Source: Orychophragmus violaceus
Taxonomy: Eukaryota; Streptophyta; Magnoliopsida; Brassicales; Brassicaceae
Direction: 5' to 3'
Assembly (NCBI GenBank): GCA_030180135.1
Contig: CM058233.1
Location: 29,111,615-29,175,614, forward strand
DNA: 64,000 nucleotides
A model generated the notes under the pieces. It was not told the origin of the DNA. It did not search any database and saw only the letters and a list, made by a program, of their open reading frames with translations. Below are positions 1 to 9,710 of the stretch, one piece after another (position 1 is the first letter of the stretch; each line of letters opens with the position of its first letter). A program made the position numbers and the translations under genes.

Positions 1-199
1 AGCATTTATAATAGAGTTAATTGTTTTTTTTGTTCATCGATGAAAAACATACGCTCTAATAGGTAAAAAAATCGTCATTTACAACAACAATACAACTAGG
101 AAGAACGACAAACACATCATCTAGCCTCCATCTCTCCACGAGTTTGATTGGTACGTATTCATGGTTCAGATTGTTCTAATTTGTGGTGACTGAAGATTT

Positions 200-2539
200 G
201 ATGAAACAAGATGGAAATTTGTTGTGGATGAAAGAGGAACAAGAACAATAGGAGTAGAGGATAACCCTTCTTACAGCAGATTCATAGAAACAGTTTACAA
301 GGATTATGGAGTTGACAATAAGACTAACATAGCTGAGTTTAGTTATATGTTTCCAAAGGAGGTTTTGGTTGATTTAGCGAAGAGCACACCTCCTATGCTT
401 GTTTGTGATGATAAGACAAATGAAAGCTTTCTTTGATCAGTTCAAAGATAAGATATGCAGGTTATGTGTTACATTTAAGAAGACGACGACATCTTCTGAA
501 AATTCTATGGGTAACACGGAAGAGGCTGTGGTAGATGACGAGAGCGATGAAGAAGGAATGATATTTGATTGTTGTGAAGATTCGGATGGTGCTAGTTCTG
601 GTGACGAGGATTATGATTTGTCTGGGAGAGTTTCGAGAGAGTTTGAGGAACTAAGTTTGCGAAAGAAGAAAAAGGCTTTTGGGAAAGCTGTCCATGAAGG
701 TGTTGATGATGAAAATTACATGAAAACAGAGTTACAAGCCTTGGATATTGCTGTTGGGCAAATGTACGATAGCAAAGATGCATTGGTTAATAGGTTGCAG
801 CTTCTGTCATTAGCGAAGAAGTTTGATTATAACCGTGTAGACTCAAGGCCGGACTTATTGATTGTTCAATGCTGGGTAGAAGGATGCACATGGAGAGTTC
901 GTGCCGGAACATTTGGAGATTCGTCTTGTTTTCATATCAAAGTATACAATAAAGATCATACTTGCTCTGTCACAGAACGAGGTGGGCAGAGTCGTCAAGC
1001 CACGAAAAATATCTTGGGGCAGCTGTACTATGATTTGATGGGTACTGTTGGGCCAAAAGTTATACCAAATCATGTTGATGTGGCTCTGAACTTCAAATTT
1101 GGTATAAAGGTATGTTCGAATGTCCTTATACTGGTTGCAGATTTTTTTTTAATAATTCGTTTGATGCAGTTTTTTTTCTAGTTATTACGACTTGTTGTGG
1201 ATTTTTATGAATAACATACTTAATATAAGTTGAATATATGGCAGATTGATTATTGGAAAGCTCATCCGACTCTTGTTTACGCACGTTTGTTTTCTAATGG
1301 TAGCCACGAGAGTGGATATGAAGAACTTCCTACTTATTTGTATTTGATTAGAAAGACTAATCCAGGGACTTTTACACGTTTACAGTGGACGAAGAAGGCC
1401 GATTCAAGTAAGCATTTATCACTTTCGGTTTTCCCTATATCATTTGCGGTTGTTGACACAGAGAACGATGAATCATGGGAATGGTTCTTCAGACAACTGA
1501 ACCGTGTATTTCCAGACGAGGCTGGTCTATCCATCATTTCCGACAGACATAGATCGATATCTAAAGCCATTGGAAAAGTCTATCCACTGGCTAATAGGGG
1601 TATATGCACATATCATATGTACAAAAACATACTAGTGCGATTTAAAGGTGGTGATGCATTTCGAATGGTAAAAAAGGCAGCAAACGCGTATAGAATATCT
1701 GATATTAATTTCATATTCAATGAGATCCAAAACCTTAAACCGGGCCTCCATGCTTATCTGGAGAAAGATGATGTTAAGGTATGGAGTCATGCTCACTTTC
1801 CAGGTTAGAGATACAATATTTTAACTTCCAATATAGCTGCGTCGATCAACATGGTCCTATCAGATGCGAGAACTCTGCCAATTGCCAAGCTCTTAGACGC
1901 CATTCGGTTTATGCTAACAAGATGGTTCTCCGACAGGAGGCGGGCAGCAGAACAAATGTGTACTAGGTTGACAGATGGTGCAGAAAAACTGATAGAGGTT
2001 AGTGGTTATAAATTTCAATTGTTGTCTCTAAAAACTAAGCGTATTGAACTTTGTTTACTTGTATGCAGCCTCGTGTTACTACCGCTAGACTGTTGGCAGT
2101 GCAGGAAATAGACGCTGATCAAGTACATGTTACCAACGGAAGGCAGTCACATGTTGTCAACGTACGAGAACGGCAATGTTCATGTAAAAGATTCGATGTT
2201 CATCAATTACCTTGTGTTCATGCTATCGCTGCTGGAGTATCTAAGAAGATAAATGCGATTGGTATTTCGTCTCCATATTACTCTAAGAGCTACCTTATCA
2301 ATGCTTACGCTCCGTCTGTAATGCCAAGAGATGTAGCTCATCCGGTTCTTGAACTCGTCGCAGCGCAACAATGTCTACCTCCTATACCTCGGCAGCCTCC
2401 CGGAAGACCTAAGAACAGTTGATACAAGTCTTCTTTAGAGAAAGCTTTGCTCAAAAAGCGTCCCAGGAAGCAACATATTTGCTTGAACTGCAACCATAAT
2501 GGGCATAACAGTCGTACTTGTGGGCATCATCCAAAATAG
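200..2539 (+). pseudogene. Mutator-like (MULE/MuDR) transposase, decayed
   Basis: Three-exon remnant of a plant MULE transposase. Seen in order: an N-terminal piece (about 200-420) that changes frame near 415; an acidic linker; a MuDR-type DNA-binding region (about 815-1109, with the motif CWVEGCTWRVRA); a GT-AG intron at 1110-1244; the transposase core (1245-1997, motifs FAVVDTENDESWEWFF and SHAHFPG); an intron at 1998-2068; a SWIM zinc finger (CSC...CVH, about 2176-2220); and a CCHC-like knuckle (CLNCNHNGHNSRTC) before the stop at 2537-2539. Lesions: the frame change near 415, an in-frame TAG at 1806-1808 and a TGA at 2420-2422. Between about 1400 and 1440 the block that in related proteins holds the first catalytic aspartate (the VDGTHL region) is missing, so the enzyme would be dead even without the stops. 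The 5' end is not defined, since TGA at 191 lies upstream in frame. I did not find terminal inverted repeats, so the element boundaries are unknown. Intron calls rest on splice motifs plus protein continuity. Confidence 0.85.
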
Positions 2540-2754
2540 GCATTGCTGAATTTCCTTTTTAATTTGGTGTTATCTTTTTTGCTCTGTTCAACATTTGAAG
2601 AAACTTGTAGTAAAACATATTTTTATGTTAAATTTTTAGGTTTTCAGTTTAAATTTTAAAATGAAACAAAATAATTGTCAAATCAAGCAATCTTAAGTTC
2701 AAGGTATAGGGTTTTCGCCCTTTAGTGTTTATTTTTTATTTATTTTTTTAGGTT
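2540..2754. other. AT-rich spacer after the MULE remnant
   Basis: No gene seen. AT-rich sequence between the transposase stop and the first recognisable unit of the TTTAGGG-like repeat array; it may hold the 3' untranslated part of the MULE. Confidence 0.5.
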
Positions 2755-2947
2755 AATTATGTAGTTATTTAAGGCTTAGTTAAATTTAATCATAATTGGA
2801 ACATAGGGTTTAAGGTTTGGCCATTTAGGGTTAATCTATTATTTTATACTTTTATCTAAGGTATTTTTGGTTTAGGGTCTAGGATTTAGTTATCTAAGTT
2901 ATTTTTAAAGGTTTTTGGTTTAGAGTTTGGGGTTATGCCCTTTCGTA
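2755..2947 (+). repeat. TTTAGGG-like tandem repeat, left part
   Basis: Partial unit of the repeat that resumes at 12681. It shares the blocks AATCATAATTGGAACATAGG, CCATTTAGGGTTAATCTATT and GGGGTTATGCCCTTTCGTA with the units on the far side of the CACTA element. It contains several TTTAGGG/GGTTTAGGG motifs like plant telomere repeats, but is too interrupted to be a true telomere block. Confidence 0.8.
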
Positions 2948-3399
2948 CACTACAAGAAATATGGGTATTAATAGCGGCCGATAAACGCTATGTATCATCT
3001 TCGATAGCGTTTCCTAAAACGTTCGGACAACGCCCGTCATTGTAGGTCGGGTACTTAAGATAGCGGACTTGATGTATACTATAGTTAATTAAACGACGAT
3101 AGCGTTCATCTCTTCGCAATTGTTTATCTTTATAATAGCATGTTATAATTGTTATTAAAACTCATTAATAATAGCATTTTATTTTACAAAATAGCAATTT
3201 ATTTGTGTTATTAATTTATATTATAATTATCCAAAAATTTATTAAAATAAATTACAAATGGATTTTTTAATTGTAATATATTTTTGGAATATTTGTAATA
3301 ATAATAATAAAAACAATTAATTCATAATATAAAAACCATAAAACATTAAAGTAGTACTATTAAACACACACAAAAAAACATCACTCTTTAGAAGGAATC

Positions 3400-3562
3400 C
3401 ATATAATCTGTGAATAATAAAAGCAATAAAAGTAGTACACATACAAGCCTTAAGTTAATTAATCTCTTACAACCAAATGCTTTTGTGTCTTCAGTTTCCA
3501 CCACAAATCCCAAAGATGGAGACGAAAGCATATCAAACTCTGAAGTTGACCTCTTCTTCCAG
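3400..3562 (-). pseudogene. ALKBH10-like dioxygenase fragment, distal half
   Basis: Continuation, beyond the nested Copia element, of the fragment at 8497-8584. On the minus strand, directly after the TSD, one frame reads GRRGQLQ, which plant ALKBH9/10-type proteins show just after a VN(D/N)LR motif; the adjoining half ends VNNLRI. A 1-nt frame change separates the two halves. Homology to any known protein fades beyond GRRGQLQ. Recognised from memory of the family; not searched. Confidence 0.45.
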
Positions 3563-3567
3563 TATTC

Positions 3568-3730
3568 TATTAGAGTAAGATGAGATATCAAGTATTGGTT
3601 TAGTATAAAACCATTGTATCGGTTATGTAAAACCGAAACACTCAGTATATAAGAGTGTTCTTGTAACAGAAAACTGATAAGATGAATATACTTTTTCACT
3701 CAATCTCTTCTTCTTCGATGAACTCTAATA
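3568..3730 (+). repeat. Copia-1 5' LTR (163 bp)
   Basis: Starts TATTAGAGTAAG and ends GAACTCTAATA, an 8 bp inverted repeat at the termini. Contains a likely TATA box (TATATAA, 3646-3652). Identical by eye to the copy at 8329-8491. Confidence 0.95.
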
Positions 3731-3742
3731 TGGTATCAGAGC
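3731..3742 (+). other. Copia-1 primer binding site (iMet tRNA)
   Basis: TGGTATCAGAGC directly after the 5' LTR, complementary to the 3' end of plant initiator methionine tRNA, the usual Copia primer. Confidence 0.92.
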
Positions 3743-3899
3743 GTTGAGCATAAACTCAACCGATTCTAGCTTCAATTTTTCCGCTTCTTTGACCTAGATT
3801 GCATCGGTGATTCTCCCGATCAATCATATCTTTCTTAAAAATCGATTTCTGGTTATTCCGCCATTAATCGTTAATGTTGAGCTTCAATCTTGCTTAACA

Positions 3900-6800
3900 A
3901 TGGTGATTAATCGTCGATCTACGCGTCGGATTGCCAAGATAATAACAAATTCAGCTCGGAAGTCTTCCATTCCTGAAGATTCTCAGTCCATTCCCGATGA
4001 CTCAAATTTGATCTCACGAACATTGGTGCCAGAGAGTATACATTCGCCATACTACCTCACCAATGGAGACAATCCAGGTCTTTCGATTATCTCTGAAGTC
4101 TTAGATGGATCGAATTATGATAACTGGAGTATAGCGATTACCATAGCCTTAGACGCTAAGAATAAGCTCGCGTTTATAGATGGATCTCTCGGTAGACCTA
4201 GCGAATCTAGTTCACTCTTCAAGATTTGGTCTAGATGTAACTCCATGGTGAAATCTTGGTTGCTGCACTCTGTTTCTAAACAGATTTACAAAAGCATTCT
4301 GCGTTTTGATGATGCATCAGAGATATGGAAAGATTTACAGACTCGCTTTCACATTACGAATCTTCCACGCTCATATCAATTGTCTCAGCAGATTTGGTCT
4401 CTTCAACAAGGCTCAATGGATCTTGCAACATACTACACGACTTTGAAAACACTATGGGATGAGTTAGATGGAGCTAACTGTGTCAAAACATGCCGTAAGT
4501 GTGATTGTTGCAGAGCCACAGCAACAAAAGCAGATCATTCCAAAGCAATAAAATTCTTGGCTGGACTTAATGAGTCATATGCTACAATCTGAAGTCAGAT
4601 TATTATGAAGAAACATATACCTGATCTTTCTGAGATTTATAATCTCCTTGATCAAGATCACAATCAGAGAAACATTGTTCCTGTTCAGAATGCTACTGCT
4701 TTCCAAGTTTCTGCACCTCTACAAGAGAATGCTTCTGTCAATGCTACTCAAGCTAACTATAATGCCAAGTCCAACCGACCAGTCTGTGCTCACTGCGGTT
4801 ATAATGGACATACAATTGAGACATGTTACAAAATACATGGATATCCAACTGGTTTCAAGCATAAAACAAAGCAGCAGTCTGACAAGCAGTCGTCTTTCAA
4901 CAAGAACAGTGGGGTGGTTAAACCAATGGTTGCTCAAGTGGCTGTTTCAGAAACATCTACACCAGCTGGTTTAGTTACTAACATGGTGAATAATCTCACA
5001 AAAGATCAGATTGAAGGTGTCATTGCTTACTTCAATTCTCAACTTCCACCTCAGAACAGACAGATGAATTTCATGTCAGCTAGCTCACTTGGCCCTTCTT
5101 CTAGTGGCACTATAACTGCACTTCCGGGTATGACTTTCTCTAACTCTACACTGTGTTTCATTGGTGTGTTAAAGAGTACAGGGAATGCTCTTGTTAATGA
5201 ATCCTGGATAGTAGACAGTGGTGCCACTCACCATGTTGCCCACGATAGAAACATGTTTCTGGAATTATCTGATGCAGTGAACACATCCGTCACTCTACCA
5301 ACAGGAATGGGTGTGAGAATAACAGGCATAGGCAAAGTCAGATTGAATGAATGTCTGGTTTTGACTAATGTTCTTTATATCCCAGACTTTAGGCTAAATC
5401 TTCTGAGTGTGAGTCAGCTAACCAAAGATTTGGGATATAGAGTTGTCTTTGATCCAGATTCATGCATGATACAGGATCATACCAAGGGATTGATGATTGG
5501 GAAGGGTGAGCAAATCTCAAATCTCTACATCCTTGACAGAGCTGATATTGCAGGATATTCTACAAGTCAGCAACATATTACTTTTAGTACAAATGTTGTT
5601 GTAGACTCTAGTCTTTGGCACAACAGACTAGGTCATCCATCTATGTCTAAAACAGAATCTATCATAGATGTACTTGGATTACAACAAAGTAATAAAAGAC
5701 AGTTTCATTGCAATATTTGTCCCCTTGCAAAGCAAAAACGTCTTCCTTTCACATCCAAGAACAATGTATGTGATAATATCTTTGATCTTTTACACATAGA
5801 TACATGGGGTCCTTTCTCTGTATCTACAGTAGAAGGTTATAGATATTTCCTTACTATTGTTGATGACCATAGTAGAACTACATGGATCTATCTACTCAGA
5901 ACAAAGGATGAGGTTTTGCGGGTATTTCCAGAGTTTTTACAGCTTGTCAAGACTCAGTATAAGGCAGAAGTTAAAGCTGTCAGGTCTGATAATGCACAGG
6001 AATTAAAGTTTGTGGATCTGTTCAGAAAGAAAGGAATTGTTGCATTCCATTCATGTCCTGAAACACCTGAGCAAAACTCAGTGGTGGAGCGTAAACATCA
6101 GCACATTTTGAATGTGGCCAGATCGCTAATGTTCCAATCTCAAGTACCATTAGAACATTGGGGAGATTGCGTCTTAACTGCTGTCTTCATCATTAATCGT
6201 TTACCCTCAAAGCTACTTAAAGGGAAAACTCCTTATGAACTTCTGACTAACAGGACAGTTGATTACAAAGGATTAAGAGTTTTCGGATGCTTAGCTTATG
6301 TTTCCACTTCAACAAAGAACAGACATAAATTTCAACCCATATCAAGACCATGTCTCTTCCTTGGATACCCTGCAGGATACAAGGGATACAAACTTCTGGA
6401 CATGGACACAAATACAATCACTATCTCCAGGAATGTATTGTTTCATGAGGATATATTCCCCTGTGCAACTGATCAGAAACATTCATATCATGATTTCTTT
6501 TCTCAGCCAGAGCATGAAGGTATGAATAAAACTGTTATTCATGGATCCTCTTCTCCAGATCATCCATCAACGACATCTAACAGTTTGCCTTCAACTAGCT
6601 CAGACATAAAGAGACGAGAATCCAAGCTTCCTGCTTATTTGCAAGATTACTACTGCAATGTTGCAGAATCTGAAACGGATGTTACTTACCCTATCTCGGC
6701 CTACATGTCTTATGGAAATCTCTCTGATGAATATAAAGCATTCATATGTGCAGTATCTCTTCATCCTGAACCAACTTCTTTTACTCAAGCTAAGAAGTTC

Positions 6801-8321
6801 AAAGAATGGTTAACAACAATGAATGAAGAACTTACTGCTCTGCAAAGTACCAATACCTGGTCCATTTGTTCCTTACCTCCGGATAAGCATGCTATAGGAT
6901 GTAAATGGGTGTATAAAATCAAAGTTCATGCTGATGGGAGTTTGGAACGGTATAAGGCACGTCTCGTTGCCAAAGGATATACCCAACAAGAGGGAATTGA
7001 CTTTGTAGATACCTTCTCTCCAGTAGCAAAAATGACTACAGTCAAAACCTCATTGGCAGTAGCAGCGGTAAAGAAATGGAGTCTTACCCAGTTAGATGTC
7101 TCAAATGCTTTTCTGAATGGAGATCTTCATGAAGAGATCTATATGTTGTTACCTCCAGGCTACACACCAAGACAGGGGGAAACATTACCTCCTAATGCAG
7201 TGTGCAAGCTTCAGAAGTCATTATACGGTCTGAAGCAAGCCTCACGCCAATGGTTTCTAAAGTTTAGCACTACATTGATGAATTTGGGATTTCAGAAGTC
7301 AAACTCAGATCACACTCTCTTCATCCGTAATACTAATGGTATGTACATTGCTGTTTTAGTTTACGTTGATGATATCATTATTGCAAGTAATAATGATACT
7401 GAGGTTGATATTCTGAAAAGTGAATTAGCACTAGCATTTAAACTCAGAGACTTAGGACCTTTGAAGTATTTCCTTGGTCTGGAAATCGCTCGTACAAGTG
7501 GAGGGATCAGTGTATGTCAACGAAAGTATACTCTGGGTCTGCTAGATGAAACAGGGCTTTTAGCATGTAAACCATCTTCCATTCCAATGGATCCTAGTGT
7601 CAAATTGGTTCAAGATTCAAAAGAACCAACACTGGAAGATGGAAGTATCTACAGACGCTTAGTGGGGAAGCTAATGTATCTCACTATCACTCGTCCTGAT
7701 ATCACTTATGCTGTCAATAAGCTCTGTCAGTTTGCATCATCACCAAAGCAGTCTCATCTTCAAGCTGCTTACAAAGTTCTACACTACTTAAAGGGTACAG
7801 TTGGCCTTGGGTTATTCTACTCGTCTGCATCTGATCTTGTATTACAGGCGTTCACTGATGCGGATTAGGCTTCCTGTCCAGATTCTCGAAGATCTACCTC
7901 TGGTTATTGTATGTTTCTTGGTACATCCCTCATCTCTTGGAAGTCCAAGAAACAACAAACAGTCTCTCATTCCTCAGCTGAGTCAGAATATCGAGCTATG
8001 GAATTTGCATCATGAGAAGTAGTCTGGTTATATCATCTGTTAGCTGAGTTTCAAGCTTCTCAATCTGGTCCGGTTGCTTTCTTTTGTGACTCAACTGCAG
8101 CTATTCATATAGCCAACAATCCAGTTTTCCATGAGCGTACAAAGCACATCGAACTGGATTGTCACCAAGTACGTGAGCGGATTCAAGTTGGATACATCAA
8201 GACTTTACATGTCCGTTCTAATAATCAGATTGCAGATGTGTTTACTAAACCATTGTTTCCTACTCAGTTCTACTCTTTAGTTGGCAAGATGGCTTTAAAA
8301 TGTATTTACTTGCCATCTTGA
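3900..8321 (+). pseudogene. Copia-1 gag-pol polyprotein with three in-frame stops
   Basis: One reading frame of about 1,473 codons from ATG 3900 to TGA 8319-8321, with no frameshift but stops at 4590 (TGA), 7866 (TAG) and 8013 (TGA). Domains in order: UBN2-type gag (motif NYDNWSIAI); CCHC knuckle CAHCGYNGHTIETC (4785-4826); aspartic protease motif VDSGATHH (about 5211); GAG-pre-integrase LWHNRLGHPS (about 5616); integrase with the D, D, E residues in HIDTWGPF, VRSDNAQE and VVERKHQH; RVT_2 reverse transcriptase with catalytic YVDDIII (about 7361); and RNase H beginning AFTDAD, with the rest after the TAG. The final stop overlaps the polypurine tract. Nonsense codons sit where relatives have R, W and C; the W codon fits a single G-to-A change. 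The length is normal for Copia. As it stands only truncated gag or read-through product could be made. Confidence 0.93.
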
Positions 8322-8328
8322 GGGGGAA
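8320..8328 (+). other. Copia-1 polypurine tract
   Basis: GAGGGGGAA immediately before the 3' LTR; site that primes plus-strand DNA synthesis. Confidence 0.85.
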
Positions 8329-8491
8329 TATTAGAGTAAGATGAGATATCAAGTATTGGTTTAGTATAAAACCATTGTATCGGTTATGTAAAACCGAAAC
8401 ACTCAGTATATAAGAGTGTTCTTGTAACAGAAAACTGATAAGATGAATATACTTTTTCACTCAATCTCTTCTTCTTCGATGAACTCTAATA
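8329..8491 (+). repeat. Copia-1 3' LTR (163 bp)
   Basis: Identical by eye to 3568-3730, including the terminal TATTAGAG/CTCTAATA inverted repeat; followed by target duplication TATTC at 8492-8496. Confidence 0.95.
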
Positions 8492-8496
8492 TATTC

Positions 8497-8584
8497 TCAG
8501 ATTGTTCACTTGAGAAACGAGTTGAGAAACTTCCTTTGAGTCAACCATTTCTTCATATAGCTTCAGTCCTTCGACCACATTAAC
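8497..8584 (-). pseudogene. ALKBH10-like 2OG-Fe(II) dioxygenase fragment, proximal half
   Basis: Minus-strand exon-like piece. After an acceptor-like TAG (8587-8585) it reads VNVVEGLKLYEEM, then VSQLVSQVNNLRI, with no stop up to the Copia-1 target site. This resembles the segment just N-terminal to the dioxygenase core in plant ALKBH9/10-type RNA demethylase-like proteins. It is followed beyond Copia-1 by the piece at 3400-3562. It sits directly downstream of the U2AF65-like exons, so the CACTA element brings together parts of two different host genes. Family assignment is from memory. Confidence 0.5.
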
Positions 8585-9258
8585 CTACACAGAAACAAAA
8601 ACCATTTGTGCCGGAAGAGAAAACATGGTAGGGAGCTCTTGGAATCACAACATTCACCAAGTTACCTGCATAAAACAATGAATTATCAAAAGTTTGGACC
8701 ATGGCATGCCAGTGTGCAAATGGCAGAACGTCAGGAACATACAACGAAAAGTGAAATTGCTTACCGAATTTTCCACCTTCTTGTCTCATGTCCTCCATTA
8801 TGTCTTCATACTCTTCATCGTCTCCAAGATCATCAGATGTAACCACTTGAGTCAAACAGAAAATCTTGGTGGGCGTTCCTCCCGGTTGTAGCATAAACTT
8901 CTGTTACACAAGTTCAAAGAGAAGCTTGATTAGTGATCATCATGAAGTTTTCGATATAGTACAAGCCTCACGGTTTATAGAGACAAAGCATGAAGTAAAC
9001 AGACAATCAATCAACCAAATCACTCACCTGCAAAGCCTCTTCTCCTCTCTTTTGATTTGTGCCTCTTACTAAGTTTCTGCTTCTGCTCTTTTCTTTTTCT
9101 ATGAGACGCCCATGAACCTCCTCCCCGGAAGAAGAAGAAGAATATGTGTTATGTCTCAATAGAGGCCATCTCTCTGGCTGTAAAACTAACTTGCCATCTT
9201 CTGTATCAGAAGTTCTCGTCAGTTCCGCCACAGGAAGAGAAAAACATGGTTCATCCAT
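8580..9258 (-). CDS. Chimeric captured gene with U2AF65 C-terminal RRM exon (predicted 150 aa)
   Basis: A three-exon minus-strand gene can be read without a lesion. Exon 1 is 9258-9028 (77 codons, starts MDEPCFSLPVAEL, function not recognised); donor GTGAGT; exon 2 is 8900-8765, in phase, with GGTPTKIFCLTQVV and EYEDIMEDMRQEGGKFG; donor GTAAGC and acceptor TTATGCAG; exon 3 starts at 8665 with NLVNVVIPR and runs into unrelated sequence to TAA at 8580. Exons 2-3 are unmistakably the third RRM (UHM) region of plant U2AF large subunit, and the intron between KFG and NLV is retained. U2AF65 is the nuclear splicing factor that binds the polypyrimidine tract and, through this domain, SF1. The match ends after IPR, so most of the UHM is lost and a splicing role is unlikely. 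It lies inside the CACTA element, so this is gene capture. Expression is unknown. Confidence 0.65.
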
Positions 9259-9668
9259 CTTAGGACCAACAGAGCCTCTGCCACGCCTGACCCTATCATA
9301 GACCAGAATCACAAGTTTTATCAACAAAAGCTAATTCCCAATTCGTTTCATGATTATCGAGGAAATATCTAGGGAGGATCCAAGGGTTTATTTGTTCGAA
9401 CGGCGGAAGTTGAGCCCACTGCTTCTATCTCGCCGGAAAACGTGATTGCAGAGAAGATTATGATTTGAGAACAAGAGGATGGAAGAGAATCGACATAATA
9501 GAGAAGTACAGAACGTAACGGCAGAATGAAGGTTAGGGTTGGAGGGGATCGGTTGGAGGAGAAGGAGAAAATAAAGGGATGATTTGGACCATTAGATCTA
9601 ATTTTTTGAACGGCATATAAAACAATAAAGATGATCTTCATCTTGTTGGATTAGCCAATGAAAAACCA
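9259..9668 (-). other. 5' leader-like region of the captured gene
   Basis: Upstream of the chimeric gene's ATG on the minus strand lies pyrimidine-rich sequence (about 9370-9600; TCTCCTCCAACCGATCCCC) typical of a plant 5' UTR or promoter-proximal region. No further coding exon recognised. It may have been captured with exon 1. Confidence 0.35.
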
Positions 9669-9681
9669 ATATCATTCTATT

Positions 9682-9697
9682 TTTTTTTTTGGTCAAC
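9682..9697 (-). mobile_element. 16 bp retroposon 3'-end stub with 13 bp TSD
   Basis: The minus strand reads GTTGACC followed by nine A. It is flanked by perfect 13 bp direct repeats ATATCATTCTATT at 9669-9681 and 9698-9710. This is the signature of target-primed reverse transcription that stopped almost at once, leaving only the 3' tail of a LINE or SINE. The same GTTGACC-A(n) tail occurs at 45081-45097. Confidence 0.75.
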
Positions 9698-9710
9698 ATA
9701 TCATTCTATT

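Larger units (their letters stand above)
3568..8491 (+). mobile_element. Copia-1: Ty1/Copia LTR retrotransposon, full length
   Basis: Complete LTR element inside the CACTA transposon. LTRs are 3568-3730 and 8329-8491 (163 bp each, identical by eye), with unusual ends TATTAGAG...CTCTAATA instead of TG...CA. The 5 bp target duplication is TATTC (3563-3567 and 8492-8496). A primer binding site matching initiator tRNA-Met (TGGTATCAGAGC, 3731-3742) abuts the 5' LTR and a purine tract (GAGGGGGAA, 8320-8328) abuts the 3' LTR. Gene order gag-protease-integrase-RT-RNase H is that of Ty1/Copia. Identical LTRs imply very recent insertion, although the coding region has three stop codons. Confidence 0.96.

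Noticed and set aside
4719..4937. Minus-strand frames within Copia-1 (also 6600-6788) and Copia-2 (21488-21766, 22304-22843)
   Set aside because: Antisense shadows of the gag-pol reading frame.
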